64,000 nucleotides of DNA from Flectobacillus roseus (GCF_030056665.1 NZ_JASHIG010000003.1), one strand, 5' to 3'. Shown: positions 18,804 through 28,536, counted from the stretch's first letter. Notes: generated by a model from the sequence alone, not told the origin. Translations and numbers: made by a program.

Positions 18804-18873
18804 AGGGACTAATTGGTCAGATTTTTGTAAGTTCAATATTCTATACAACACTAATTTAATTATCAAAATAAAG

Positions 18874-21294
18874 ATGACAACTGAAGTAACGATTAACACA
18901 CTTATGCCTGAACTTCTGAGTAAAAGTTTAGATGATTCAATAGGAACTACATTTATAGGTATTGATTTTGGTACGTCTACAACTGTTATTAGTGTTGCTA
19001 TGCTCGACAAAGTTTTACCCATTAAAACTTTTACTTTGGAAATAAATCAAATTCTTCCTCCCCATAATTCGCATTATTCTACAAATAAAGTACCATCTGT
19101 TATTGCTTGGTACAACGACACTTTATATGTAGGAAAGGGTGCATCAGATTTGAAGTATAGCCTTTTGGAAGGGAAAAATGTATGGTATTCTTTTAAAATG
19201 AAATTAGGAGAAGATTTAGGTAATCAGTACTATAGAAGTGATTTAAGCGAGAAAAACCAATACACAATTTTAACCCCCAAAGATGCTGCAAAAGTTTTCT
19301 TTCAATTTCTCAAAAGGGAGATAGATGTTTACATTTTAAAAAACAATTTACCAAGAAAAATAAAATATGCTGTTAGTATACCTGCATCTTTCGAGGCTAA
19401 TCAAAGAAAAGACTTAATTGAAGCATTGGAGTATGCAGATATTCCTGTTGATAATCAATGTTTGATTGACGAGCCAAATGCGGCATTTTTAAGTTACATT
19501 GTTGAAACAAATACAAACCCTAATAACACAAAGTTATTCGTACCAGAAAATGATAGATTACATATTTTAGTTTTTGACTTTGGTGCAGGAACTTGCGATA
19601 TATCTATTTTAGAAATAGAAAATGAATTAGGACTAAAATCTAAAAATTTATCAATTTCTCGGTTTGAAAAGTTAGGAGGAGATGACATTGACAGGCTTAT
19701 TGCTTATCAGGTGCTATTGCCCCAACTTTATCAAGAAAACGGGATTAAAGATAAGGAACTTAAAACACCGGATATTACAAAACGCATTATTCCTAAGTTG
19801 TTAAAAGCAGCCGAAGAATTGAAAATTGCTATTTGTAAAGGTATATCAAGCGAAAGTATTAGCTCCAATTTGCCAGCTATTGCTGGAAGTTCGAATTCTG
19901 TAACATTGGGAAACCCTATAAATATAAATTTACCCAGAAGAAAATTAGTTCTCTCACAACCCCGAATGTCTTATCAACAATTTAAAGAGGTAATGACTAC
20001 TTTTTTGGGTACAAGCAGTAAAAAAGCTTCATATCAAGATGAGGAAGAATTCATTAGTATCTTTAACCCTATTCAATCAGCATTAAAAAAAGCAGAACTT
20101 GCTGAGGACGAAATAGATTACGTATTACTTATTGGTGGAAGTTCTAAAAATCCGTATGTGCAAGATGCACTTCGTCAATACTTTGATGAAAGTGAATTGA
20201 TTATTCCTTATGATTTGCAAACTCACGTATCGGCAGGCGCGGCTATTCATTCTTTACTATTCAATGGTTTTGGTAAAAATGTAATTCAACCAATTACAAG
20301 TGAACCAATAATGGTAGTTACTAAGAATTTCCAAATGAGAACTTTGGTAAAAGAAGGTACACCTATTCCTTGTGATAATTTTATCATTGATAATTTGGTT
20401 CCTCAGCGTCAGGGACAGAAAACATTAGAAATTCCAATTTGTGTATCTGATACAAGTAAAATTCTACAAATAATCACTTTTGAGAGCCCTACCAATGGGG
20501 GATTTAATTTTAACACCCCAGTCAAAGTTGAATGTCATATTACACCTGATAAACTGTTGCATATTTCTGCAACAGCAAATTTTCAAACAGTAAAGGTAAA
20601 ACCTATAAATCCTTACGCTAATCGTTCTTTACGTACAGATGAGCGATTAGTGAAAGAGGCGGAAAAACAGTTTAATGATGCAACGTATAAAAATGGCGGA
20701 AAACCCACTTATCAAGCCGCTATGAATTTACACGAGGCATACATAAAAGCAAACAATCCGTTACGAGCAGCAGAAACATTGGAAAGTATACAGGAGATGT
20801 TTCCAGATAGGGATAACCTAAACAATATAGGTTATTATTATGGAAAAGCAGGTTATCAAGAAAAGAAGATAGAATTTTATCAAAAGGCTTATGATAGGGA
20901 TAAAACACCGGTAAATGCGTTTAATTTAGCCTTAGCTATTAAGTACCTAGATAGACAAAGGTATGAAACTCTAATGCAAGAATGTTTGCTAATGGATAGT
21001 GAGTACCCTTATGCTTTGCATTATTATGGCGAATATCTTATGAATAAGGGAGAAAGTAGTGGAAAGGAAATGGTACAAAAAGCCTTTGATATTTTCAAAA
21101 GACGATTTGATAATGGAAACTTGAAAATAGAGGATTATCACCGCCTTGCTGATTGTGCCAATATTTTAGGCAACAGAGAATTTGCTCAACAAGTCCGCCA
21201 AAAAGAAAAAGACAATCGTACTTCTGAAAAAGACTTGATAAATTCGGGTAACTTGGTTGCTACTAAAGAAGATAATTCACTCTCAAAAATCTAA
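18874..21294 (+). CDS. Hsp70-like ATPase with C-terminal TPR-like helices
   Basis: 806 residues. The actin-like ATPase fold shows phosphate-1 FIGIDFGTSTTVISVA (Asp31), a SIPASFEANQRKDLIEAL stretch, phosphate-2 HILVFDFGAGTCDIS (Asp235) and the adenosine motif LLIGGSSKNPYVQDAL (Gly421-Gly422). A beta-rich part at about residues 480-600 stands where DnaK has its substrate-binding domain, but it is diverged. In place of the DnaK lid, residues about 610-795 form helical pairs that look like TPR repeats (AAETLESIQEMFPDRDNLNN, IEFYQKAYDRDKTPVNAFNL). It is therefore not the housekeeping DnaK. The helicase gene starts 6 bases after the stop, so the two are translated together. A hand count of six 60-base rows in this gene and the next two gave about 32% GC. 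Confidence 0.9.
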   Translation: MTTEVTINTLMPELLSKSLDDSIGTTFIGIDFGTSTTVISVAMLDKVLPIKTFTLEINQILPPHNSHYSTNKVPSVIAWYNDTLYVGKGASDLKYSLLEGKNVWYSFKMKLGEDLGNQYYRSDLSEKNQYTILTPKDAAKVFFQFLKREIDVYILKNNLPRKIKYAVSIPASFEANQRKDLIEALEYADIPVDNQCLIDEPNAAFLSYIVETNTNPNNTKLFVPENDRLHILVFDFGAGTCDISILEIENELGLKSKNLSISRFEKLGGDDIDRLIAYQVLLPQLYQENGIKDKELKTPDITKRIIPKLLKAAEELKIAICKGISSESISSNLPAIAGSSNSVTLGNPININLPRRKLVLSQPRMSYQQFKEVMTTFLGTSSKKASYQDEEEFISIFNPIQSALKKAELAEDEIDYVLLIGGSSKNPYVQDALRQYFDESELIIPYDLQTHVSAGAAIHSLLFNGFGKNVIQPITSEPIMVVTKNFQMRTLVKEGTPIPCDNFIIDNLVPQRQGQKTLEIPICVSDTSKILQIITFESPTNGGFNFNTPVKVECHITPDKLLHISATANFQTVKVKPINPYANRSLRTDERLVKEAEKQFNDATYKNGGKPTYQAAMNLHEAYIKANNPLRAAETLESIQEMFPDRDNLNNIGYYYGKAGYQEKKIEFYQKAYDRDKTPVNAFNLALAIKYLDRQRYETLMQECLLMDSEYPYALHYYGEYLMNKGESSGKEMVQKAFDIFKRRFDNGNLKIEDYHRLADCANILGNREFAQQVRQKEKDNRTSEKDLINSGNLVATKEDNSLSKI

Positions 21295-21300
21295 TTTCCT

Positions 21301-22470
21301 ATGAAGTGGTTTAAAGAATATGCAGAACTTGACCCAGAGCAGCGTGATTTCGTTGATAGCAAGTTTAACGAAAATAAAAATTATTGGATACAAGGACACG
21401 CAGGTAGCGGAAAGTCTGTATTACTTGTTCATTCACTTATAAAAGCATATAATAAAAACCCAAATTTAAAGGTTTGCTTTGTACTTTATACCCGTGCCTT
21501 AATTGATATGATTAAGACTGGTGTTCCTTCCGAACTCAAATCAAAAGTTGAGGTAATGACTTATTTCCAATTTCAAAAATCCTCAAAAACTTATGATTTG
21601 ATTTTGGTTGATGAAGTGCAAGACTTGCCCGCAAATGTAGTTAGAGAACTCAAAAGACGTTCAAGTAGGGTAATTAGTGCAGGTGATATAAACCAATCAA
21701 TTTATGAAGGCACTGTTTCGCCAGGTGAAATTGAAAGTTTACTAAATTCGCAAATATTTGTACTTAAAATTATCCATAGGCTTACTAAAACCTTAAAAAA
21801 GATTGCTTCCTTTTTCAAAAGTGATGTTTTAGGCGCAAAAGAAGATTGGAACAAAAAAGATGTTCAGGTAATTATAGGAAAAGCAAGACCTTTTAGTTCT
21901 GATGAATTTGAATTTGTTTGGAGGAAAGCAAAGTTACAGGCTTCAAGTTCAAATAGCCCGACAGTAGTTTTGTTGCCATTTCATAGTTCTATTGTTAAGT
22001 TTATGAACTTTGTTTTAAACCTTGAAAATAAACCGGCACTTGATGAAAGTATGAATGACAATGAAGCCAGAAACAATCACCTTGAAAAACACAATGTTAA
22101 ATTAGAGTACATTGGAAATGGTTTTGGCTCATTGGATAACGCAGTAGGAAAGAACAAGGTAATGGTAATGACTTACCATAGTTCTAAGGGGTTAGATTTT
22201 AAGAATGTGTTTATTCCTAATTTGTATGGAGGTATGACTATTTGGAGAGATAGTGAGGAAATGTCAAAAACTCTTTTCTTTGTAGCAGTTACAAGAAGCA
22301 GAGAAAATTTATATTTAACTTACGCTGCAAATAGCCCCCACGAGTACGTTGCTCTGGTGCAAGGTGAATGCAGAGTAAAAGACATTTCTGAACTACTTGA
22401 AGAAGTTAAAAAAGAAGAAAATCTATTTAGTAGTTCGTCTTCAATAGATGATGACGATATTGCTTTCTAA
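21301..22470 (+). CDS. Compact SF1 (UvrD/Rep-like) helicase
   Basis: 389 residues. Walker A is GHAGSGKS (Lys38), motif II LILVDEVQDL (Asp104-Glu105), motif III SAGDINQSIY (about 126-135), motif V VMTYHSSKGLDFKNVFIP, and motif VI FFVAVTRSRENLYL with the arginine fingers. The set is that of UvrD-type superfamily 1 ATPases. UvrD and Rep are about 670-720 residues, so this protein keeps the two RecA-like cores but has little room for the 1B/2B accessory domains, and may act as a regulated ATPase or translocase with a partner. The tail is low-complexity (SSSSSIDDDDIAF). Spacings of 6 bases upstream and 22 downstream put it in one operon with the Hsp70-like and repeat-tail genes. Confidence 0.92.
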   Translation: MKWFKEYAELDPEQRDFVDSKFNENKNYWIQGHAGSGKSVLLVHSLIKAYNKNPNLKVCFVLYTRALIDMIKTGVPSELKSKVEVMTYFQFQKSSKTYDLILVDEVQDLPANVVRELKRRSSRVISAGDINQSIYEGTVSPGEIESLLNSQIFVLKIIHRLTKTLKKIASFFKSDVLGAKEDWNKKDVQVIIGKARPFSSDEFEFVWRKAKLQASSSNSPTVVLLPFHSSIVKFMNFVLNLENKPALDESMNDNEARNNHLEKHNVKLEYIGNGFGSLDNAVGKNKVMVMTYHSSKGLDFKNVFIPNLYGGMTIWRDSEEMSKTLFFVAVTRSRENLYLTYAANSPHEYVALVQGECRVKDISELLEEVKKEENLFSSSSSIDDDDIAF

Positions 22471-22492
22471 TAATTTAAAAAATTACAAATAA

Positions 22493-24124
22493 ATGCAAAC
22501 GACTGTAATTGTCCCGATATATAAAAACCAGTTAGTTACACTTTATCGTCAGGGTTTTAATACGATAGACAGTAGCAGAATTATTTTTGCTAAACTTGAA
22601 AATGATATTCCAGAAATTCCCGAAGGAATTTTGGCAAGCAAACTCCCTGTATTTGAGGAAGACTTTGAGGTATTGCTAATTGAGTTTGATTTAAGTTTTT
22701 CTACTCAAGTTATTCAAAATAAAATCATTGTTGTTCCTAATTTTGAACAACCTTTGTGGGTTGATTTTCAAGACATTAAAAAAATTTATCCCATTTCAGA
22801 AAGAGGAGCAAAATCTTTGAATCTGGGAGATGAGATAAGACTTGAAAAACCTATTTTTGAGAAGGAGGTAAGAAAAGTTGAACAGAGTTTTAAATTGAAA
22901 GGATATTTTCAAGGAGGATTTGCTTTGCTTAAAATTTTGGGCTTAGAAAATTCATTGATTAAGCAATACGAACAAAATTTAAAAGATACTTTTATTGAAG
23001 CATACAATTTTCGGAATAATCCAAAAGTAAAAGCAGGTGATATACCCCAAACACATAACAATCTCTTAAAGGTTCTTTGTTATGAAAGATATGGGGGGAT
23101 TATTCCTGAAAATGATTTAGGGTTTCTTTGTGATACAGGTTTTTTATTTGCACAAACGCAAAGTGATAAAGTAAAGTCTGCAACAGATAGTCCTTTTGTT
23201 GTGAAGTTAATACAAGGTAACGAAACAGATTTTAAACACCTTGAATTTTCACAGGTTTTAAACTTGCTTGATAGCAAATATTTGAAAGTTAAAGAAGGAA
23301 TGAAAAATGCAAATTTTCAGTTTGCAACTTATCTTTTTTACTTTAAGATACGCGCAATTTTAAATGAAGGTAAGCAAGTATCTGAAACCTCGCTACCACA
23401 AATGGTACAGTCATTTAAAGATACCGATTATAAAAATAATCTTATTACAGCAGTTTGGTTAGCAGGTTCATTCGTTGGATTTAGTAGATTTTTTAGTGAA
23501 GTTAATAGGGTTACAATTTTCAAAAATAAAGATAGTTATGATAATGTTTCTAGTATGAATTTGACCAGCGAAGGGGAAAATAAGGTACTAACATCGGCTG
23601 CCAATACTACAGATAACCATGATAATATTTCTAATGTGAATTTGACCAGTGAAGGAGAAAATAATGTAAGAGAATCGGCCTCTAATACTCTACAAGCTAC
23701 CCAAGGCGATGTTTCAAATGAAAATTTGACTAGTGAAGGAGAAAGTAATGTAACAGAATCGGCCTCTAATACTCCACAAGCTACCCAAGGCGATGTTTCT
23801 AATGAAAAATTGACCAGTGAAGGGGGAAAGAATATAATAGAATCGGCCTCTAATGCTCCACAAGCTACCCAAGGAGATGTTTCAAATGAGAGTTTGAATA
23901 GTGGAGGAGAAAATAATGTAAGAGAATCGACCTCTAATACTACACAGGAAGTGATAAGTTTTGATAATGACAATACTCTTGAAATACAAAAAGATTTTGC
24001 TGTAACAAGTTCCACTAGGATAAAACGGACAAAGTCTACTTCTGTCGTAGGTAAATCTTCTAGTAAGAAGGATAATAGGAAAACCAATCCAAATATCGAA
24101 TCCTCGGAGACAGAAGAAATATAA
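22493..24124 (+). CDS. Protein of unknown function with a 28-residue repeat tail
   Basis: 543 residues, no signal peptide and no clear membrane segment. Residues 1-345 look globular: a beta-rich opening (MQTTVIVPIYKNQLVTLYRQ, FEVLLIEFDLSFSTQVI), then mostly helical sequence with YLFYFKIRAIL and ITAVWLAGSFVGFSRFFSEV. I recognise no family. Residues 350-485 are five tandem copies of a roughly 28-residue unit (consensus DVSNENLTSEGENNVRESAS then NTPQATQG). The C-terminus is basic and polar (RIKRTKSTSVVGKSSSKKDN). It is the last gene of the three-gene cassette and ends at a strong terminator. The globular part may be the specificity or partner subunit for the Hsp70-like ATPase and helicase; this is inference from position only. 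Confidence 0.85.
   Translation: MQTTVIVPIYKNQLVTLYRQGFNTIDSSRIIFAKLENDIPEIPEGILASKLPVFEEDFEVLLIEFDLSFSTQVIQNKIIVVPNFEQPLWVDFQDIKKIYPISERGAKSLNLGDEIRLEKPIFEKEVRKVEQSFKLKGYFQGGFALLKILGLENSLIKQYEQNLKDTFIEAYNFRNNPKVKAGDIPQTHNNLLKVLCYERYGGIIPENDLGFLCDTGFLFAQTQSDKVKSATDSPFVVKLIQGNETDFKHLEFSQVLNLLDSKYLKVKEGMKNANFQFATYLFYFKIRAILNEGKQVSETSLPQMVQSFKDTDYKNNLITAVWLAGSFVGFSRFFSEVNRVTIFKNKDSYDNVSSMNLTSEGENKVLTSAANTTDNHDNISNVNLTSEGENNVRESASNTLQATQGDVSNENLTSEGESNVTESASNTPQATQGDVSNEKLTSEGGKNIIESASNAPQATQGDVSNESLNSGGENNVRESTSNTTQEVISFDNDNTLEIQKDFAVTSSTRIKRTKSTSVVGKSSSKKDNRKTNPNIESSETEEI
23540..23947 (+). repeat. In-frame tandem repeats of about 84 bp
   Basis: Five units encode residues 350-376, 377-405, 406-433, 434-461 and 462-485. 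Units 3 and 4 are exactly 84 bases and nearly identical at the DNA level (both contain CAAGCTACCCAAGG, and GAATCGGCCTCTAA recurs in units 2-4). The high DNA identity suggests recent expansion, so the copy number may vary between strains. Confidence 0.9.
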
Positions 24125-24188
24125 AAGACTCATTTAATCGATTGAAGATAAATTAATCATATCTTGTTTATCTTCATATCAACCCCAT

Positions 24189-24241
24189 AAAAAAGGAGAC
24201 CACCACACCCCCCATCTCACGACCCTGTAGTCTCCTTTTTT
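24189..24241. terminator. Bidirectional terminator between the cassette and clpB
   Basis: Perfect stem AAAAAAGGAGAC / GTCTCCTTTTTT with a C-rich loop of 29 bases. It can stop both the rightward cassette and leftward clpB transcription, whose stop lies 22 bases away. Confidence 0.8.
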
Positions 24242-24262
24242 CTCCTCAACCAACTATTTGAC

Positions 24263-26863
24263 TTAAACCTCGACTGTTACGTTCGAGAATTTTAATGATT
24301 TATCTTCACCTAATTCCATCATTACAATAGAATCTTTGCTTACGTAATGTCCAAGAATTTGTTTTGACAGTTCGTTCAAAATTCTTCTTTGCAATACACG
24401 CTTGAGTGGACGAGCTCCCATGGTTGGGTCATAGCCTTCTTCTGCTAAGAATGTCAAGGCTTCGTCGGTAGCTTCGAGTGTGATGCCTTGTTCTTTCAAA
24501 CGGTCTTGGATTTGTTTGAACTGGATTTCAACAATCTTGTGAAGGTTGTTTTTAGAAAGTGGCTCAAACATTACAATTTCATCTACACGGTTCAAAAACT
24601 CTGGACGAACCACTTGCTTCAATAAGCCCATTACCTCTTCTTTGGCTTTTTCAAGGACAATATGGTTGTTCCAACCTTCCATTTCTGACATTTTTTCTTG
24701 AATAATATGACTACCAATGTTTGATGTCATAATAATGATGGTATTCTTGAAATTGGCAATACGTCCTTTGTTGTCAGTCAAACGACCGTCATCAAGTACT
24801 TGCAAAAGGATGTTCCAAACGTCTGGGTGTGCTTTTTCGATTTCGTCGAGCAAAATCACACTGTAAGGTTTACGACGTACCGCTTCGGTCAATTGACCAC
24901 CTTCGTCATAACCCACGTATCCTGGAGGTGCTCCAATCAAACGGCTTACCGCATGGCGCTCTTGGTACTCCGACATATCGATTCTGACCATTGCGTTCTC
25001 ATCGTTGAAGAGATAATCCGCAAGTGATTTGGCTAATTCGGTCTTACCAACCCCTGTTGTACCCAAGAATATAAATGAACCAATCGGACGGCGAGGGTCT
25101 TGCATACCAGCGCGTGAACGACGCACTGCATCTGAAATAGCTTCGATCGCTTCTTCTTGCCCTGCTACACGTTTGCCTAATTCTTCTTCCATGTGCAAGA
25201 GCTTTTCTTGCTCGGCTCGCATCATTTTTGAAACTGGAATACCAGTCCATTTCGCTACAACTTCGGCAATATTCTCAGCTGTTACCTCTTCCTGAAGCAT
25301 CGTGTTTTCTTCTACTTTCGGCGTTTGTAGCTCTTTGAGTTTGTTTTCCGCCTCAAGTAATTTACCATACCTTATCTCTGCTACCTTTCCATAATCGCCA
25401 GCACGTTCGGCTTGTTCTGCCTCTAATTTCAAACGGTCAATATCTTCTTTGATTTTGCGAACATTATCAAGTACCGATTTTTCAGATTGCCATTTGGCCA
25501 TTAAGCCCGATTTTTTTTCGGTTAACTCTGCCAATTCACGACTAATAATGGTTTCACGCTCCTTATTATTTTCACGACGAATCGCTTCTCTCTCAATTTC
25601 GAGTTGCATAATACGGCGTTGTAAATCATCAATTTCTTCAGGAACAGAGTCTATCTCCATACGCATTTTTGCTGCTGCTTCGTCCATCAAGTCGATGGCT
25701 TTGTCAGGTAAAAAACGATCTGAAATATAACGATTTGACAACTCAACGGCTGCAATGACCGCATCGTCCTGAATGCGTACTCCGTGGTGAAGTTCATATT
25801 TTTCCTTGATACCTCTCAAGATAGAAATGGCATCAGTTACATCTGGTTCGTCTACCGTAACAGCTTGGAAACGACGTTCAAGAGCTTTATCTTTCTCGAT
25901 ATATTTTTGGTATTCCTTAAGCGTAGTCGCCCCAATCGCATGCAATTCGCCACGTGCCAAGGCTGGTTTGAGCAAGTTGGCCGCATCCATCGCACTATCA
26001 CCACCGCCTCCTGCGCCAATCAAGGTATGGATTTCATCAATAAACATGATGATTTCACCTTCTGCGTCGGTTACTTCTTTGATAACAGCCTTCAAACGCT
26101 CTTCAAACTCACCCTTGTATTTGGCACCCGCAATCAACAAGCCCATATCGAGGGTATAAATCGTTTTGCTACGAAGGTTTTCTGGTACGTCGCCCAATAC
26201 AATTCTTTGTGCCAAACCTTCCACGATGGCAGTTTTACCAACGCCAGGTTCACCAATCAACATTGGGTTGTTTTTGGTACGGCGAGAAAGAATTTGTAAA
26301 ACACGACGAATTTCTTCATCACGACCAATCACAGGGTCGATTTTTCCTGACTTGGCTAATTCATTTAGGTTACGAGCATATCGTTCCAATGAACGATAGG
26401 TTGCTTCTGCATTTTGGTCTTTCACGTTGGTGTTACCTCTAAGTTCTTTAATCGCTGATTTGAGTGTATTTTCTTTGAAGCCACTTTCTTTTAATAGCGT
26501 AGCTACGGAGTCTTTTCCTAAAAATAGGCCCATCAAAAGTAATTCTACGCTGACAAACTCATCGCCAAAATCTTTCAATAGATTTTCGGCCTTAGTGAGA
26601 GCAGCGGCTGCATCATTGGCCAAATAAGGCTGTCCGCCCGATACTTTTGGATAGGAGTTAACAATGCTTTCAAGTTTGGTCAATAGGATATTTTCATTCA
26701 CACCCATTTTCTTCAACAAAAAGCCCGAAGTATTGCTGTCTTCCTCAAGAATAGCTTTCAGCAAGTGCCCCGCTTCGATGGCCTGCTGACCATTACCCGA
26801 GGCAATCGTAGCTGCCTGCTGGATAATCTCCTGGGTTTTGGTGGTGTATTTATTAAAGTTCAT
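24263..26863 (-). CDS. clpB: ATP-dependent disaggregase ClpB
   Basis: 866 residues, full length. The domains are an N-terminal Clp-N repeat domain (about 1-150), NBD1 with Walker A GEPGVGKT and Walker B IMFIDEIHTLIGAGG, a coiled-coil middle domain (about 410-525, rich in ERE and EAEQAERAGD), NBD2 with Walker A GTTGVGKT and SVILLDEIEKAHPDV, and the C-terminal domain. The middle domain and the absence of a ClpP-binding IGF loop separate ClpB from ClpA/ClpC. With DnaK/DnaJ/GrpE it extracts and refolds aggregated proteins. It is monocistronic and convergent with the Hsp70-like cassette. That juxtaposition of an Hsp70 homologue and ClpB may be chance. Confidence 0.97.
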   Translation of the reverse strand: MNFNKYTTKTQEIIQQAATIASGNGQQAIEAGHLLKAILEEDSNTSGFLLKKMGVNENILLTKLESIVNSYPKVSGGQPYLANDAAAALTKAENLLKDFGDEFVSVELLLMGLFLGKDSVATLLKESGFKENTLKSAIKELRGNTNVKDQNAEATYRSLERYARNLNELAKSGKIDPVIGRDEEIRRVLQILSRRTKNNPMLIGEPGVGKTAIVEGLAQRIVLGDVPENLRSKTIYTLDMGLLIAGAKYKGEFEERLKAVIKEVTDAEGEIIMFIDEIHTLIGAGGGGDSAMDAANLLKPALARGELHAIGATTLKEYQKYIEKDKALERRFQAVTVDEPDVTDAISILRGIKEKYELHHGVRIQDDAVIAAVELSNRYISDRFLPDKAIDLMDEAAAKMRMEIDSVPEEIDDLQRRIMQLEIEREAIRRENNKERETIISRELAELTEKKSGLMAKWQSEKSVLDNVRKIKEDIDRLKLEAEQAERAGDYGKVAEIRYGKLLEAENKLKELQTPKVEENTMLQEEVTAENIAEVVAKWTGIPVSKMMRAEQEKLLHMEEELGKRVAGQEEAIEAISDAVRRSRAGMQDPRRPIGSFIFLGTTGVGKTELAKSLADYLFNDENAMVRIDMSEYQERHAVSRLIGAPPGYVGYDEGGQLTEAVRRKPYSVILLDEIEKAHPDVWNILLQVLDDGRLTDNKGRIANFKNTIIIMTSNIGSHIIQEKMSEMEGWNNHIVLEKAKEEVMGLLKQVVRPEFLNRVDEIVMFEPLSKNNLHKIVEIQFKQIQDRLKEQGITLEATDEALTFLAEEGYDPTMGARPLKRVLQRRILNELSKQILGHYVSKDSIVMMELGEDKSLKFSNVTVEV

Positions 26864-27438
26864 ATCAGTAGTTTTGTTTTGTCCTGATTTGTTTTATTTG
26901 TTAATTATTTATCAAATATGAATCCAATCGGCACAATCGGAAAAAATGTCTTGTTTTAAGCGATTTAGGGAATTTTTATCCGCCAAAATTTCAGTAGAAT
27001 CCCTCCAAATCAGCATTTATAATGTCATATTGTCTTTAGATTTGTAAAAAAAGAGCAATAACATAAATGAGTGAAAATATACAAAAACTGAGCGCAGAGA
27101 AACAACGCTTTGCGTCTTCACGAAAATTGGCAAAACTAAAGTGCTAGCGTTGAGGTTTGATACTAAAAAAGCCTTGATTTATTCTTGATGCTTGTGGCAA
27201 AGACATATATCATAAAGTTTTTTAAATAAAAATAATTCACAATTAGTAGTGTACAAAGAATTCTAAAACTGTCTATTTCGGATGCTGGATTTCGGAAGTG
27301 TAAACTTTTATGTTTTGTAAAAAATAGAGGCATTTTACTTTATTTCCGAAATCAGAAATCCCAAATCCGCAATTATTGGAAATCCTTCGTACAACCCTAA
27401 TTCACAATTCACAATTCCCTCATTCACAATTGAAAATC
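26864..27438. other. Divergent spacer, no gene seen
   Basis: AT-rich DNA between clpB and the aldo/keto reductase gene. On the minus strand CATATTTG about 55 bases before the clpB start is one base off the -7 word. The right end (27390-27436) holds copies of ATTCACAATTC, the short word common in other spacers, and an imperfect inverted pair GGATTTCGGAA / TTCCGAAATC lies at about 27284-27353. No heat-shock CIRCE element was seen. Confidence 0.35.
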
Positions 27439-28422
27439 ATGCAACTCAGAAAATTTCAAACAGAACTTATTAGTGAAATCGGTCTTGGTACTTGGCAACT
27501 AGGCAGTGCCGATTGGGGAAATGTTACAGAAGAAGCTGCTTTCGAAATCCTCAATCGATTTGTGGATTTAGGAGGTAACTTTATCGATACGGCCGATGTC
27601 TATGGTGGAGGTATCAGCGAAAAGGTCATCGGTAAATTTTTGAAAACTCGTTCTGAAACGCTTTATGTTGCTACCAAACTCGGAAGAAGAGGCGATAATG
27701 GAAACGGTTGGCCACAGAACTTTACGTATGAGGCTATCAAACAACACGTGGAAGACTCTCTTCAAAATCTTCAATTGGAGCAGTTGTATTTAGAACAGTT
27801 ACACTGTATCCCAACGGAAGAATTACAAAAAGGTGATGTTTTTGACTCGCTTAGAAAACTTCAAAGCGAAGGTTTAATCAAATACTGGGGTGTTAGTGTC
27901 GAAACTGCCGAGGAAGCGCTTATTTGTTTAGAGCAAGAGGGCTTGGCTTCTTTGCAAATTATTTTCAACCTATTCCGTCAACATTTAGCCGACGAAATCT
28001 TTGCGAAGGCTCAAGAAAAAGGCGTTTCCTTAATCGTTCGAGTGCCGTTAGCGAGTGGACTATTGAGTGGAAAATATACCAAGGATACCGAATTTGCTAC
28101 TACAGACCATCGTAACTATAATGCTAATGGAGAGTTTTTCAACGTTGGCGAGACGTTTTCGGGAGTAGCTTTTGCACAAGGTGTAGAGTTTGCTCAAAGT
28201 TTGGGAAATCTTATGCCCGATGAGCGTTTGGCACAATGGTCATTACGTTGGATTTTGGATCATCCTGCTGTTACTACAGTGATTCCTGGAGCTACCAAAA
28301 TTTCTCAAGTTGAATCCAACATGGGCTCTAGTAATTTGGAGCCATTATCCGCCGAAATTCATACGGCTTTGAGAGAGGTGTATGATAACCAAATTAAGCC
28401 TGCAATTCGTGGGAAATACTAG
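27439..28422 (+). CDS. Aldo/keto reductase
   Basis: 327 residues. The (beta/alpha)8 NADPH-dependent family is shown by the full catalytic tetrad: Asp50 and Tyr55 in FIDTADVYGGG, Lys80 in VATKLGRRG and His122 in LEQLHCIP. The C-terminal cofactor-binding stretch TTVIPGATKISQVESN is present. It probably reduces an aldehyde or ketone, or oxidises a sugar; the substrate is unknown. The frame is open 21 codons further upstream, but only from a TTG and through the ATTCACAATTC spacer repeats, so the ATG at 27439 (MQLRKFQTELISEIGLGTW) is chosen. It is transcribed alone and followed by a strong terminator. Confidence 0.92.
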   Translation: MQLRKFQTELISEIGLGTWQLGSADWGNVTEEAAFEILNRFVDLGGNFIDTADVYGGGISEKVIGKFLKTRSETLYVATKLGRRGDNGNGWPQNFTYEAIKQHVEDSLQNLQLEQLYLEQLHCIPTEELQKGDVFDSLRKLQSEGLIKYWGVSVETAEEALICLEQEGLASLQIIFNLFRQHLADEIFAKAQEKGVSLIVRVPLASGLLSGKYTKDTEFATTDHRNYNANGEFFNVGETFSGVAFAQGVEFAQSLGNLMPDERLAQWSLRWILDHPAVTTVIPGATKISQVESNMGSSNLEPLSAEIHTALREVYDNQIKPAIRGKY

Positions 28423-28536
28423 TCGGAATAGGTGAAAAAAAATGTTAATATTTGTTAAAATTGACTTTTTTGAAATATTTTTTTCTGAAAAAATAAGAGA
28501 TTCTTGCCACTGAAAAAGTGTTGGCTAGATTTCTTT

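Noticed and set aside
18874..21294. Housekeeping DnaK
   Set aside because: The C-terminal lid is replaced by TPR-like helices, the substrate-binding region is diverged, and no grpE or dnaJ adjoins.
23536..24087. 183-codon minus-strand frame opposite the repeat tail
   Set aside because: A shadow of the in-frame repeats of the 543-residue protein; it has low complexity and no start signal.
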